Numbered from the stretch's first letter, positions 32,325 through 44,268 are shown. The stretch is DNA of 64,000 bases from Persicaria tinctoria (GCA_037127255.1 JBANSL010000008.1:38453373-38517372), one strand, 5' to 3'. Translations and numbers: made by a program. Notes: a model not told the origin generated them from the sequence alone.

Positions 32325-32656
32325 GACGTTATATGGACGGCCATATGATCGTAACCTGCACGGTGGCGACGCCAACATCCGCATGAGGTGGTCATTCCAT
32401 CGAAGCATGCTGGTGGGGACGATGAGTAGAGAACTCGGTGTTGGCATGTAGAGGTCAAGTCAGGAGCTGGAATATTCGCATGTAAAGATTCGTTGGCCGT
32501 CTGCAGGATGTCCCCTTCATCATTTCCACCGACACTGACTTCCAGTATCGGCAGGTCACCGGAGTATTTATTTACATGGGTTGTTGGGGGGATGTTCAAC
32601 ATATCGTCATGTTCACTGACACCTTCAGTCAGTATCGGTTGATGCTTCCTTGACAC
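32325..32656 (-). pseudogene. Coding remnant, probably part of a Mutator-like gene
   Basis: The open minus-strand frame encodes KHQPILTEGVSEHDDMLNIP, then DLPILEVSVGGNDEG. It has no recognisable domain. Strand and position downstream of the MULE N-terminal remnant at 33330-33738 suggest it is the acidic linker of the same gene, with a microsatellite and AT-rich DNA inserted between. This is inference. Its last part runs into the Stowaway-like MITE. Confidence 0.35.
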
Positions 32657-32709
32657 CTGCAGACGGGGTCGACATTGTGTACACCGATACTAGCACCCAA
32701 GGTCAGCAC

Positions 32710-32799
<90 letters not shown>
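32710..32799. repeat. (GT)n(AT)n(AC)n compound microsatellite
   Basis: About 18 bp GT, 60 bp AT and 10 bp AC. The whole is self-complementary. Confidence 0.95.
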
Positions 32800-33329
32800 T
32801 TTTGAAAAGATTCATTAAGTAATTGTACCCTAAATAAATTAATTTAGTTGTGTTGACTCCAAATGACACATTTTTTATGACATTTTTTTTATATTGATGT
32901 CACTTTTCTAATGAAATGATATGATGACACTTTTTTTAAACCTTGAAGATAATTTTTGTTCTTTAATATTTGCCGCTTTTCGAATGTATTGTTTTGATGT
33001 CATTTTTTAATCAAATTGTTTGATGCTACTTTTTTATCCGGTCAATTGTATACCAATGACACCTTTTTTATTATAATTTTTTATGACATATTTGCCTTAT
33101 GCGCCAATTCCAACTCCAACTCATCATTTATCCCTAACTCCTCAGTACTTTGATCTAATTGGGCACATTGCTTATCTAACTAGACGCCGGTTTTGTTTAC
33201 CTGGACACCTCCGGCTGCCACTACTTCGTCTTCTTCATCACGGCTGCCACTACTTCGTCTTCTTCATCACCAGCCAATCGGGGGCCGTATGTGCGTGATC
33301 ATCTTTGGTCATCGGCATCCTGTTGACGG
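32800..33329. other. Spacer with short duplications
   Basis: The phrase TGATGACA/TGATGTCA followed by TTTTTT recurs several times between 32860 and 33080. A 27-bp unit CGGCTGCCACTACTTCG... is tandemly repeated at about 33212-33268. No supported gene. Confidence 0.5.
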
Positions 33330-33738
33330 TACTATAAATTCCTCACCGCCCGATTCAGAGATACCCGACCACTCCGCCGCCTGACTCACCCGTTGTCGAT
33401 TGTGTAGGTGCCACATCCCAAGCAAACTTGCTTCGCAGGGAGAAATGGAGGTCGATAGGCCATGATCGTTCTCTAGTTAGACCGTTTATAAACTTGAAGG
33501 CCTACTGGTCTTCGTCATCTCCTATTGCAAACGACTCGCACCCCTCCTTCTTCGGATTGACATATGTGAGCTCCACCTCATGCCTCGTCCCATCGACGTT
33601 AAACTTTTCCATCACGTGTTTCTTCAGTGCGACGTAGTCGATACGTTCGTCCACCAACACGGCCTTCTGGCTCCGTGACCCCTTGAAGACCCAAGTGCCC
33701 CCTTCACAAGCCCACCATCCTCCAAACACAACAGTCAC
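33330..33738 (-). pseudogene. MuDR-type transposase N-terminal domain remnant
   Basis: The first 79 codons encode MTVVFGGWWACEGGTWVFKG, then ERIDYVALKKHVMEKFNVD and HEVELTYVNPKKEG. This matches the PB1-like N-terminal domain of plant MULE transposases (a short beta-rich module starting VxFGGxW). A TAG follows DDEDQ, and the frame continues with FINGLTRERSWPIDLHFSL. The DDE catalytic and zinc-finger parts are not present nearby, so it is a decayed MULE gene. Related N-terminal domains are at 53826 and 54336 on the plus strand. Confidence 0.6.
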
Positions 33739-34189
33739 ATATACGATCGACTTGTTCCCTGCTCATTTAGAAAGCGGGGGGACACAGTCGGTTTTATATG
33801 CCACTAGTTGTCACGTTATTTGCCCTCGGGTGTCTAGTTAATTTAAACTTGTGACACGTCAACTTTAAGATAAACCCCATCCCACTAGCTTCTTCTACAA
33901 TTGCTTCTCTCTCAATCTTTAGATTTAATTCCCCCTGGTCCCCATTAAATGCGACGCCCATCATTCCCTCTCATCTCCTTATATAGATCCCCACATCATT
34001 GGCCACCAACCCTCCTTTTCCAATCTCTGCCGACGCTTCTCCTTCCTCCATTTAATGCTCCCCTTGCAGTTCATTAATGTGGATTAATCATTAGGTTGAG
34101 GTGGAGTTTCAATGGTTATATACTCTCCCCCTCCTCCCTCCTCTTCCTCTTCAGGTCATTTTGGCGCTATAGGTTGGCAGGAAAATGAA
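33739..34189. other. Spacer, no gene seen
   Basis: Pyrimidine-rich, with no domain-bearing frame. Confidence 0.5.
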
Positions 34190-34219
34190 ATCTCCGTTCA
34201 CCCCGTCAGTGTCAACCTT

Positions 34220-34261
<42 letters not shown>

Positions 34262-34322
34262 CAAGTTGTTCTGAAGATCCATTGACTTTTCTCTCTCTCT
34301 CTGCCTCTCTTCTATGAGGTCA

Positions 34323-34391
<69 letters not shown>

Positions 34392-34514
34392 TCCCACAGA
34401 CATCTCCGTTCACCCCGTCAGTGTCAACCTTCAATCTCTCTCTCTCTCTCATCCAAGTTGTTCTGAAGATCCATTGACTTTTCTCTCTCTCTCTGCCTCT
34501 CTTCTATGAGGTCA

Positions 34515-34558
<44 letters not shown>

Positions 34559-34735
34559 CTTCCCACAGACATCTCCGTTCACCCCGTCAGTGTCAACCTT
34601 CAATCTCTCTCTCTCTCTCATCCAAGTTGTTCTGAAGATCCATTGACTTTTCTCTCTCTTTCTCTCTCTCTGCCTCTCTTCTATGAGGTCAGTACTCTCT
34701 CTCTCTCCTTCCCACATTCTCTCTCCCAGTCTGAT
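34190..34735. repeat. (CT)n-containing minisatellite, three units
   Basis: Units starting ATCTCCGTTCACCCCGTCAG at about 34190, 34402 and 34571, each containing TCCAAGTTGTTCTGAAGATC and ending with TATGAGGTCAGTA. Length differences come from the (CT)n blocks. Translated frames here are Arg/Glu simple repeats and are not genes. Confidence 0.92.
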
Positions 34736-37608
34736 TATGCCAAGTGTCGCACAGTGAAAGGTTGCACCCCCTTACCTGCTACCGGTTGCAAGGTTTACCC
34801 CAATATCCAGTTTCACCCAATTTAAATCCGGGTTGAGTTAACATGTAATAAAACCGGATATTTGGGTCATTTTGTGCTATTCTCTCAATAATCAAACGTA
34901 ATGATTAAAGATAAAATAATTCAAGGTACAATATTTATAAAACAACTCATGATAAAATGATAGATTGAGTAACCATTTGTATATCATATGTTCAAATGTG
35001 TACATTTTCACGTATCAAATACAAACAATTAAACTAAAAAATACACATTTACACTTTTATACACACCATTATGAATGGTTTTTAAGACCCCCATGCCCAA
35101 TTGGCCAATTTTAGAGCCTGCCCATAGTAAAGTTTAGATAGTTAAAATTTGATAAGCAAATTGATCGATCGTGCATCAAAAAGCTTATAAACAATTTTAT
35201 TTTAATTACAGGGTAGTGCCTGATAAACATTGTTAATTAGATCCATCGATATATCGTCACTGTAATCTATATGTCACGAGCTTATAAACATCCATGGAAC
35301 TATGGAAGAAGACAAAAGGAATTTCGACCGGTCAACTTCGTCATTTTTTTAATTACCCCTCTGTAACGCAATAATTGACCCTTTGACCACTTTTTTTTTT
35401 TTTAACAAAATCATTGTCCCTTTTGAGTGAATCTTACTATTTTTAGATGATAATTAAATACATTATATAGGAAAATATATTGTAATTAATTTAATCTATT
35501 AAATATATACTCCTTTTTGTATAGAGATATGTTAAAACCTTCAACATTAATTACATTTATTTGGAATGTAGTGAGTAATAATTTGAGTAATTAATTGTAG
35601 ATTCCTTTATCTACTTTCTATTTGTAGGCTCCTTATGAAATGTGAAAACCCCAAAAAGATCAATTATTGCATTAAGGAGGGATTACATTTCAATATTCAA
35701 ACAAAGTTGATAACTTTAATTCCCGCCAATTAAGTGAGTTAGTTTGCTTGCTCCATTATTTTGGTAAACTTTAGGCTATCAGCCTATCATAATTCGATTT
35801 TTTATACACATTGGGAACCCAATCATTTGTCACTCTATATGTTTTTGTGGTTGAAATCTATTGTAGTTCATATCTTATCGAATTAGGTGTTTTATTTGAG
35901 CCATCGGTTGCTATTATCCAACTTGTTTAAAAAGGACTAAGCTTGAATCTAAAATAAAATTTAGACTCAACCTTTAAAATATGTTTATGTCCGGCTTATT
36001 TGAATGAGCTTTTCTTGAGCTGACTCCAAATCAAATGCAAGTTACTCAGATCATATAGAATAATTCTATTTGCACATGCTGTTAAACACTTAAACTTATG
36101 GGAGATTTTGTAAATTTTACAAAATTCAAGAAGAGCTTCGAGTCTAACATCAATTTATTTAATCAAGTATTCAACTCATTTAGTAAATAAATGAGTTTGA
36201 CCCAATTTTTTTCCTTCAAATTGAGCCTAAATAAAATTCAAACTACTCGGTTCAGATAATAACGTACCATATTTCATATAGCTATTAAATATCTTTGAAT
36301 CAATGATAGTTGAAATTGGCTCGAGTTCTTCGGGGCTTAAAAAAAATCATACGGAGTATATAATAAGCTAGGTGATCAAGATATATGATCAACATATACT
36401 TGCTCATATTTTGATCCTTTTTTTCTTTTTGATTACCAATAACTTTAAACACCAACGAAACGATGCCTTCCTTTAAAGCCTTCTAAGCGTTAAAGTCTAA
36501 AGGCCTATGTATTTGACATAAAGCTTTAATTTTTTAAGGGAAAAAACAAATACAATACAATTTTTTTTTATACAGAATGATTCGAAATATTAGATATCTT
36601 TGGTGTTTGACAAATCAATAGGCCAAAAGAAACGACAAATGGACAACCTATCAACAAACAAAAGGGAAATATAATCAAGCACAAAAGAAAAGGATATGAT
36701 CCTAACAAATATGAACAAAACCACAGTTAATCAGCCTAAAAAAAGTTGAGGAAAACCCAAGGATCGATGAACTGTGGGCGAATAGCGAGAACACGAGAAA
36801 TACAATACAAATATAGTTTATATTTTACAAATGTAGCTATATATGAAGTTAAGTCTTTGTTTGCTATTCAAATATTCCTTTTTTTATTCTCCCTAAAAGA
36901 AACTATCTATATTCTCCATGTCTTGTGGGGAAGATTGAAACTTTGTATGGTAACCATGGCTTGTTCAATTAATTATAATTCAAACTTATAAAAAATGGGT
37001 ATCAAATCTCTTACCTAAAGTTGTAAGTGTTCAAGTGGGAAAGGTTTATAAATTAAATGGTTTCATCGTACTCTTTGCTAGTTATAACTTTGAACTTTGT
37101 TGAACAAATGTTTTATTCTCTATATAATAAGTGAGAAAAGCAAAGCATACCAGCAATATTGTACTTTGCAAAATAAGAGAGAGAGAGAGAGAGAAGATAC
37201 ATTGCTCTAACTTTGCAGGAATGGAAAACCCCTATATATATGTTGGGTTTTAAAAAAAATCATATATATTGCGTTTTTGGTAAGATTTAATGAATTTTAT
37301 ATTGGTTTTGGTGAATTTGAATTAACTTTATTTTAAATTTTAAATATAGTGTATTTATAGTAAATAGGTATTAAATTCATAAATTTATAAAATACACTGT
37401 TGGAGTTGAGGTATAAAAATTTTATTTATTTTTTATTTTAAAGATTTTTTTCACAAATTGGAGGGCTAGTTTGCTAGCTAGCTAATTAATATATGTAACA
37501 TTTAACACGTATCCGTTGATAGTTTCTTTGAACTTAATTAATAGCATAGTTATAAACTATCATAATTTTTACGGTATATTACCTGTATTTATCAAAATGG
37601 TTGTCACT
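34736..37608. other. Long AT-rich intergenic stretch
   Basis: No gene, TIR pair or LTR pair seen in ~2.9 kb. A (GA)n run at 37177-37193 is the only simple repeat of note. Confidence 0.55.
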
Positions 37609-37673
37609 AAGATGTAATTGATCCATCACAAAATTATCAAAATTATAATTTTGTGATGGATCAATTACATCTT
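37609..37673. ncRNA. Perfect 29-bp inverted repeat (hairpin), possible small-RNA source
   Basis: The left arm 37609-37637 and right arm 37645-37673 are perfectly complementary across 29 bp, with a 7-nt loop. Pairing extends imperfectly outward for several bases (GTCAC against TCTCAC). Arms contain GATGTAATTGATCCATCAC. The length would suit a young miRNA-like foldback or a tiny MITE relic. Transcription is not shown by the sequence. Confidence 0.4.
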
Positions 37674-38255
37674 TGTGAGAATCATCACATATTTGATTCC
37701 TTAAAGTTCATTTAAATCAATAAAATTCACCATGCTTAGGGAGTGAAGGAAGATTAATGGGTTGAAGCGAAGCAAATTAAGGAAGAAAAGAAAAGGAAAA
37801 CATCAGAGTTGCCATAATTAAAGATTATCTAAGAAAGGATTAAAAAAAAAATCAAGAAATGAACAAATAATTAAATATTAAAAGTAGGATATCTACTAAT
37901 TAGTTTCTTATCTTACACCCTTATAAATATCATTTAAACAAGATGAAATATTTCAACTCTTCTGTATCATTTACAATAACAACAACAATTTAGATACTGT
38001 TTCCTTTTCGAGGAGAGTTAACGGGTGATTTAATGAACAAAAAAAGGAAAGAAAAGAGAACGGGTGATTTGAGTCCGTCAAGATAAACGCACATTAAGCA
38101 ATTCAAATCAAAAGGATACTTTAGGAAGACTATGTCACATTAATTAATAGCGGTTTTACAAAGCGAGAAAATAACGGGTTTCACCCCCAAAATATATTAG
38201 AAATTAAAAAAAAGGAAAAGAAAAGGATGGAGATTGAAATTTCACCCAAACATAG
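37674..38255. other. Spacer 3' of the OFP gene
   Basis: No gene seen. It probably contains the 3' UTR of the minus-strand gene, but no clear polyadenylation signal could be assigned. Confidence 0.5.
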
Positions 38256-38909
38256 CTACACCAAAATCCCTCTTGTAGGCGCATCACCGCCGTCAATCCT
38301 CCGAATCTCCGGGTGTGAGCCACTGCCTTCAGATGCCGCAGACATAAGCGAAAGGAGGAGGTCGGTGAAGGCGCCGACGATGAACTTATGGGTGTGCTTT
38401 GGGTTCAAAGAGAGATAGCACAAAAGCAGCTCATGTAGATAATCCCAGTCAGTGGTATTGGTAGTACCTGATGATGATGATGATGATTCATTTTGAGCCG
38501 TTGGATCAATTAGTAGTTGATCCCTCCTGGCTCGGACCATCTCCTCCATCGAGTTCCTGAAGTCCATGTAAGGGTCCGGCGAGTACTTCCGCACCGGAAC
38601 GCCCCCCTCCACCACCAGAGAGGCGGAGGGCTTTGGGATGGCATTGTTGTCTAGGATGGAGTTGGAGGTGCCGGGGGAGGAGACGAAGAAGCGGCGGGAG
38701 GCGAACACGGAGGAGAAGTCAGGATCGGTGGTGGCTTCGGAGTTGGAGAAGGAAGTGGAGGAGGAGAAGGTGTCGGCGGTGTTGGTGGTGGTGGTAGTGG
38801 TGGAGTGGTCGGATTCGTCTTCGGCTTCAAGGGTGAGTGGGCCACCCGAGAAGGACGACGGGAGGCAATGGATTCTTGAGAAGCAAAGATGCAAGTTTTT
38901 CTTCAACAT
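38256..38909 (-). CDS. OVATE family protein (transcriptional repressor)
   Basis: An intact single-exon ORF of 217 codons. The N-terminus MLKKNLHLCFSRIHCLPSS resembles the OFP11/12/16 branch. Residues ~34-66 are Ser/Thr-rich and disordered (a Thr run at about 37-42). FASRRFFVSSPGTSNSIL at about 68-87 is a common pre-domain motif. The OVATE domain spans ~104-190: VPVRKYSPDPYMDFRNSMEE and MVRARRDQL, then a Ser-rich insert, then WDYLHELLLCYLSLNPKHTH and KFIVGAFTDLLLSL. OFPs are plant-specific nuclear or cytosolic regulators that bind TALE homeodomain and TRM proteins and influence organ shape. The ATG is the first in frame, 82 bp from a TATA box. Intron-free structure is normal for OFPs. It is the only intact host gene in the window. 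Confidence 0.93.
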   Translation of the reverse strand: MLKKNLHLCFSRIHCLPSSFSGGPLTLEAEDESDHSTTTTTTNTADTFSSSTSFSNSEATTDPDFSSVFASRRFFVSSPGTSNSILDNNAIPKPSASLVVEGGVPVRKYSPDPYMDFRNSMEEMVRARRDQLLIDPTAQNESSSSSSGTTNTTDWDYLHELLLCYLSLNPKHTHKFIVGAFTDLLLSLMSAASEGSGSHPEIRRIDGGDAPTRGILV

Positions 38910-38990
38910 GTTGAGAATTTAATGCAGGAATGGAGGAGCCAAAAAATGGGGCTGAAATGGGGAGTAGGGAAAGTGACGAGGATCTGAGTT

Positions 38991-38998
38991 TTTATATA
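38991..38998 (-). promoter_or_regulatory. TATA box of the OFP gene
   Basis: The minus strand reads TATATAAA, 82 bp upstream of the ATG at 38909, which leaves room for a short 5' UTR. No other core element is assigned. Confidence 0.6.
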
Positions 38999-39240
38999 CG
39001 ATCGGAAAATATGATTTTATTTTAAATATCATAGTGAGATCAGATTTAGTAAATAAAAAGAAAAAAATAACGCGTTATATAAATTTTTAAAAGATAGCAT
39101 TTACCAATTTTATTTTTAAAAGAATAGAATATATAATAGAACATAGTGTAAAAACAACAATTAAATTAAAATATTATTATTAAAAAAACAATATCTATTC
39201 TAGAACAATGAGCGAAGAAATCAAATTTGAGAGAAATTTA

Positions 39241-39520
39241 GGGTGTGTTTGGATTCCAAATGCATTATGTTTATAATACAAAATGATAAGGCGGTGTTTG
39301 GTTAATACAATTTTTAAGGGGTTTAAATTATGGTATTTTCGGATTCCACAATGTATTAATTATAATACAATTATTTTATCTCGATTTATGTGATTATTTG
39401 GTTAAATTACGACTTTACCTCAATTTTTACGAGATTTTTATGTTTGCAACCAAACGCTCACATAAAACGAGGTAAAATAATTTAATTATAATTAAAATTC
39501 AACGGAATCCAAACACACCC
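39241..39520. mobile_element. Tourist-like (PIF/Harbinger) MITE
   Basis: A 280-bp element with perfect TIRs GGGTGTGTTTGGATTCC and TSD TTA (39238-39240, 39521-39523). It lies ~240 bp upstream of the OFP TATA box, so it could carry or disturb promoter elements. That is inference. Confidence 0.93.
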
Positions 39521-40403
39521 TTAAAGATGGAAACAAAATTCATGCATTTGATAATGTTATAATTTTTTATAACATGAAAAGAATCCATAAAAATTAAATA
39601 TTTTATACTAACCAAATCAAATTATATGCACTTTTTTCATTAGGTTTTTTTGTATGTGGTGACCAATTAAAATTTTCGATTGTAAACTTTTTTAAATCTG
39701 CAAATTAAATAAATGGAATATAAATTAGAATAAAAAATAAAAATAGTGATAATATAATTAAAAATTATGAAAAAAAAACAATATAAAAAGAAGATAAAGA
39801 TGCATGTATATTATTCACTACTATGCTTGAGCGATTGAATTAAAGAAAATAAAAGTTCAAGTGAAGGATTGTATTACAACCACTTACCTTAAGTTTTAAT
39901 TCTCCTTATTTGCTTCTTTTTTTCACCAGTGACACATAAAAGAGACAATAAATAGAAAGAAAGTATTAGTATGAAAGTTGTAAAATCAATATCAACAAAC
40001 AAATAATAGACTACGATCATAGAAAATACATAGTATATAAAAAAACTATTTTGACATGATATGAGAGTGATCAAAGAAGGATAAAGAGTCGGTTTGATAT
40101 ATTGCTTATGATTATCTAAAAGATTTGATATGCCTTTATATACATAGCATACACATGCCATAATTGAATTACGAGTTTCAATTTTTAACTTATTATTTAA
40201 GTGAAATAAATTTCAAAGTAAATAGGTTAAAGGAGTTACGTTTTTTGTATTCAATGTTTGATGAAGTTATTTGTTTGTGTTACTGGTTGGTTACCCTTCA
40301 TAAACTATGCATGATTCCATATGAAAAATTGTACCATTAATATATGAGAGAAAAGAAATTTAATAAAATTAAAATAGAATATTTTGTATGATTAAGATCA
40401 TAT
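39521..40403. other. AT-rich spacer, no gene seen
   Basis: Short frames only, without domains. Confidence 0.5.
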
Positions 40404-41095
40404 TTCTTTAAAGAATGTGTACAAAGATACTATTTTGAAATTAGTTTAAAATAAATAGTAAAAAAAAGATTATGACACTGATATAATAAATTATCTCATC
40501 CACACATTTGCAATTATATAAACTATATATGACAAATTTTGATTTAAAAAATCATTTTTTTAAACTTTATATATAAAGAAAAGAACTTATAATGTTCTCC
40601 TCGTTTTTCTTTAAACCCCTTTATTTTATTTCTATTTTTTTTTGAACAAGAAAGAATTTTTTTTTGATCCAAGAACAAGAAAGAATTTGGTTGTAAGCAA
40701 AGCATACTAGCCAAAAACATCCTTTCGGATGATACTACATATGACTGCACCTGTAGGGAGAAAGGAGCCAGAGAAATCGATCCCGAGGTGATATAGATGG
40801 TCAGCAGCAAACATGACAATTTAAGAGGAAATAAAAAATAATGGCTTCACATTTTTAAAAATTCAAATTTTCTTTTTCTTTAAAGAATGTGTACAAAGAT
40901 AATATTTTGAAATTAATTTAACATAAACAGTAACAAAAAGATTATGAAACTGGTATAATAAATTATCTCATCTACACATTTGCATTATATAAACTATATA
41001 TGATTAATTTTGATTTAAAAAATCAATTTTTTTTTAACTTTATATAAAAAGAAAAGAACTTATAATGTTCTCCACATTTTTTCTTTAAACACATT
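40404..41095. repeat. Direct duplication, ~215 bp, spaced ~473 bp
   Basis: 40404-40625 and 40877-41095 share TCTTTAAAGAATGTGTACAA through TATAATGTTCTCC with a few differences. A shorter block (ACAAACATGACAATTTAAGAG...) recurs at 40808, 41124 and 41217. The whole area arose by repeated local duplication. Confidence 0.85.
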
Positions 41096-41438
41096 TATTT
41101 TATTTCTATTTACAAAAATATACATAACAAACATGACAATTTAAGAGAAAATAAAAAAATAATGGCTTCATATTTTTAAAAATTCAATTTTTCTTCATTT
41201 ACAAAAATATACATAACAAACATGAAAATTTAAGAGGAAATTAAAAAATTGTAAAATATGGTGAATGTGTATCTAATAGATTCGAGCTCAAGACCTCAAT
41301 CCTACCAAACAACTCTATTAACCATTGAGTTATGTAGATGTTTGTGCTCTTTTTTGGAATTGAAACAAAAAATATATAAAATATGGATAGTTAAATAAAC
41401 GAGCATTAAATTGGAGTTGAACACAAATTTTTATGTAT

Positions 41439-41476
<38 letters not shown>

Positions 41477-41857
41477 AAAATTATATATAGATATAGATAT
41501 AGATATAGATATAGATATGTGAACATATTTAGTTTTTAATTATGAAGATTGATGAGATATTTACAAAAAATTAAAGGGTAAAATTATTCGTCTAAAATTA
41601 TAACATGATTATTCGTACATAACTCATACCGTCATACGAATAATCATGTTTCAACATATGAATAATTTTTTTTAAAGACTATTAATATATACGAATAATT
41701 ACATTGTGTTAGGTGGCTTATGAATAATCAATTTGTTCACAGTTTAAACAGTAAGAGGGGTTTACACTAGAATTATTCTATATATAATTTGAGAACGAAT
41801 GGGGAAAATAAGGTAAAATTTAAAAATCACAAAATCAACATTTTATTTATTTATTTA
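41096..41857. other. AT-rich spacer with (TA)n and (ATATAG)n
   Basis: A TA run (about 41439-41478) and a GATATA array (about 41488-41518). No gene seen. Confidence 0.55.
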
Positions 41858-42823
41858 CTAGGTTGTTAGCCCGTGCTACGCACATGACTAATTTTATTTC
41901 ATAAAGAGTATTATTTATTTTGAATTATAGTTTACAAAATATTTTCATAAACCAATTGAGCCCCATTTTTCTTATTGATCTATTTTCGATTCTCCAGTAC
42001 TCTAGAAACAAATGAGAGAATTGAAATATTATCAACTATATATATTTTTTTAGTTTCATATCCATACTTACGTTTATATCAACAAAAATTATACAATAAA
42101 TAATATTAGGATATATTATTATATATTATCACCAAAATACAACATTAGTAATAGAAAACAAAATAAGGAGATATTAATTTTGGCTATATATAATAACCTC
42201 ATAGCTCTCTACGTACACTTATGAAAAATTTAATAAGTTTTCTTCTTTTTTCATAATCATATTTGAATAAAATTGAATAAAAATGTTTCATAATCATATT
42301 TGAATAAAATTGAATGTACGTAGTATACTTTATAATTGTATCTATATACCCTTACTGTTATATATATGAAAAAATTGCAATAATTCTCCTTTTACTTATT
42401 CTTTCAATATTTTTAATTTTAATTGAAAAATAAATAAATTTCACCAAAAAAATAGTAAATTCACTAATTCAATCATTCTTCAATTTACTCCTTCACATTA
42501 ATGACAAAAAAAATATTAAACATTCTTCACATTAATTCAATCATTAATTCTTCAATTCACTCCTTCACCTTAATTCAATCATTCTTTAACTTACTGCTAT
42601 ATTATATACCCGTATGCACAAATTTAATTTTAAAAATAGTAAATTCAATCATTCTTCAATTCACTCCTTCACATTATGGCAAAATTAAAAGCTTTTTTTT
42701 AATATGTTATAAATATATATAGATTTTAATTTTAAAAATAGTAAATACATTAATTTTTCAATTTACTCCTTCATATTAATGACAAAAAACCTCTTTTATA
42801 CGTTATATAGATATAGATATAGA
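41858..42823 (-). mobile_element. Candidate non-autonomous Helitron
   Basis: Read on the minus strand, the element begins TCTATATCTATATCTATATA (42823 downward) and ends GTAGCACGGGCTAACAACCTAG at 41858. That gives 5'-TC and 3'-CTAG (CTRR) ends with an imperfect GTGC/GCAC hairpin ahead of the 3' end. The flanks are A and T as expected for Helitron insertion. The interior has three diverged repeats of TTCAATTCACTCCTTCACATTAATG. No Rep/helicase is present. The hairpin is weak, so the call is tentative. Confidence 0.5.
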
Positions 42824-43009
42824 TTTTTTTAGCACACGAAATCAATATTAGTTATAGGGTAAATTGTGAATAATAGCACAGTATAAAGATCATGATGAGT
42901 TTAATTTTTAATTTATTTATTTTTTCCATTGAAATTCAAGTAGCATAATACGGAGTATTAGATTTAATGATTCAAGGACACCTATTTTAATAGAAAAACG
43001 AAACCCGAA

Positions 43010-43651
43010 AACCCCAAAGAACCCAGGGAGTACGCGCTCCACCACGCGCCCCCCTTTCCCCCAAAATCTCCCAACTTCAACCCTAAACCTAACATCCGAT
43101 CAGAAAAGTATATCGATTTCTCTGCAAATCTCACCCTAATTCCTCTCCAAAAGCGAAATAAGTGTTGTCATCTCAAATTAAAGTGCCTTTTCTTATGGAT
43201 TTGGCACAAAATCTGAATGCGAAAGGGGTTTGGTGTTCTCCGCTTAGGTCTGGTGTTAAATCACTCGAGCTTCTTCATATCTCTGCAATGGAGGACTATA
43301 TCCATAATCATTACTCTAATCAACGGGATCCTCTCTACCGATCCCCTCCGCGGCCGCCTGACTCGATTTGATGAGTCTAAGTTCAATGGAATGGTGTTTC
43401 TGAGATCTGGGTTCGTGTTTCGGATTTCTGGGCACCATCAACTCGGTGTTCATCATTGTTTCCTCTGTCTCTTGGATCTTCTGGGTTCTTTCCCTCTCTA
43501 TGACAGGGAATCCAATGCAGTGGCTGACTATCTCGCTCGCAGTGCACATGCATCCCCTGCCGATGACAGCTACGACAACGATCCAGAGCTTCGGGCTCTC
43601 ATCTGCAAGGATGCGCTAGGAAGGGCTTCTACTGCGGCCGATCTAACCTAA
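43010..43651 (+). pseudogene. Unrecognised gene remnant with leader-like 5' region
   Basis: 43010-43170 is C-rich and looks like a plant 5' UTR (CCCTAAACCTAAC, TTCTCTGCAAATC). It is followed by an ATG at 43195 (MDLAQNLNAKGVWCSPLRSG) that ends after ~59 codons. Another frame, 43217-43651, ends with DRESNAVADYLARSAHASP and LRALICKDALGRA. The phrase NAVADYLAR resembles the tail of LINE-type RNase H domains, but the rest does not. I cannot assign a function. It may be a captured or chimeric fragment. Confidence 0.35.
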
Positions 43652-44120
43652 TCTTTATTATGTGTAAAAAAAGATTTGATGTTAATATGTCAAAAGATTG
43701 CTATTAGTGGCATGCTACACCTAGTTTGACTGATTAAAAAAATTCGTTGTCAAGATGCTTGTGTTATTATTCACCTCAATGATGCTCATAATTATAGGCC
43801 TATTTGTATAGATAGAACATTTTTTTAAAGGGTTTGTAAAGATCACCCGGATTTAGGACCAATGTAAAAGTGGGTTAGCGGTCTACTTTTGCCACAAAAA
43901 AGTAACCTCTTGGGTTGGTTGCAGGTTGGAGGGAGGAGGGAACACGTGAGGAGGGAAGGGCTAATGAGTTTTGGTGCCAAAAATTGTAAGGGGATGGGTG
44001 ATGTGATGTTGGGTTTCCTTTTATCATTTTGTATGGTATAAAAGGGGCGGATAAGAAAAGACTTTTATTTTTATTTCTTCTCTCACATCTTCTGCAGCAT
44101 CAACTTACCTGGAGAAAGAG
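43652..44120. other. Spacer, no gene seen
   Basis: No domain-bearing frame. From about 44070 it resembles 54050-54086 (TCTTCTCTCACATC), the leader of the duplicated MULE-associated exon. Confidence 0.5.
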
Positions 44121-44268
44121 ATGGAGAACATTCCACCATTGAAGACAAGTTGTCGGCTTGCAGTTCCAGTTGCAGAGCACTTGTCGCCTTCAGTCGATGC
44201 TTCTGTCAGTGATCATAATCCCCAGGTCAAATTGATTTCCCAGAAACCTTTCTTCTCAGATGTAATTG
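44121..44268 (+). pseudogene. Short 5' exon of a duplicated MULE-associated gene (copy 1)
   Basis: The ATG at 44121 opens 49 codons (MENIPPLKTSCRLAVPVAEH, then VKLISQKPFFSDVI) up to a good donor GTAAGT at 44269. A related copy is at 54099. The product is not recognised. The following intron was split by the LARD element. The other side (53795 on) leads into a MuDR-type N-terminal domain at 53826, though the reading phases do not join cleanly. Confidence 0.45.

Noticed and set aside
33083..33384. Frames of 60-70 codons near 33.1-33.4 kb
   Set aside because: They cover a 27-bp tandem repeat and show no domain. The minus-strand MULE remnant explains the adjacent coding signal better.
34424..34717. 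97-codon Arg/Glu-rich frame
   Set aside because: Translation of the (CT)n minisatellite.
38638..38922. 94-codon plus-strand frame opposite the OFP gene
   Set aside because: It is an antisense shadow of the Ser/Thr-rich part of the OFP coding sequence.
41275..41340. Possible tRNA-derived sequence (GAGCTCAAGACCTC, CCATTGAGTTAT) on the minus strand
   Set aside because: A- and B-box-like words are present, but no acceptor or anticodon pairing and no SINE tail could be shown.
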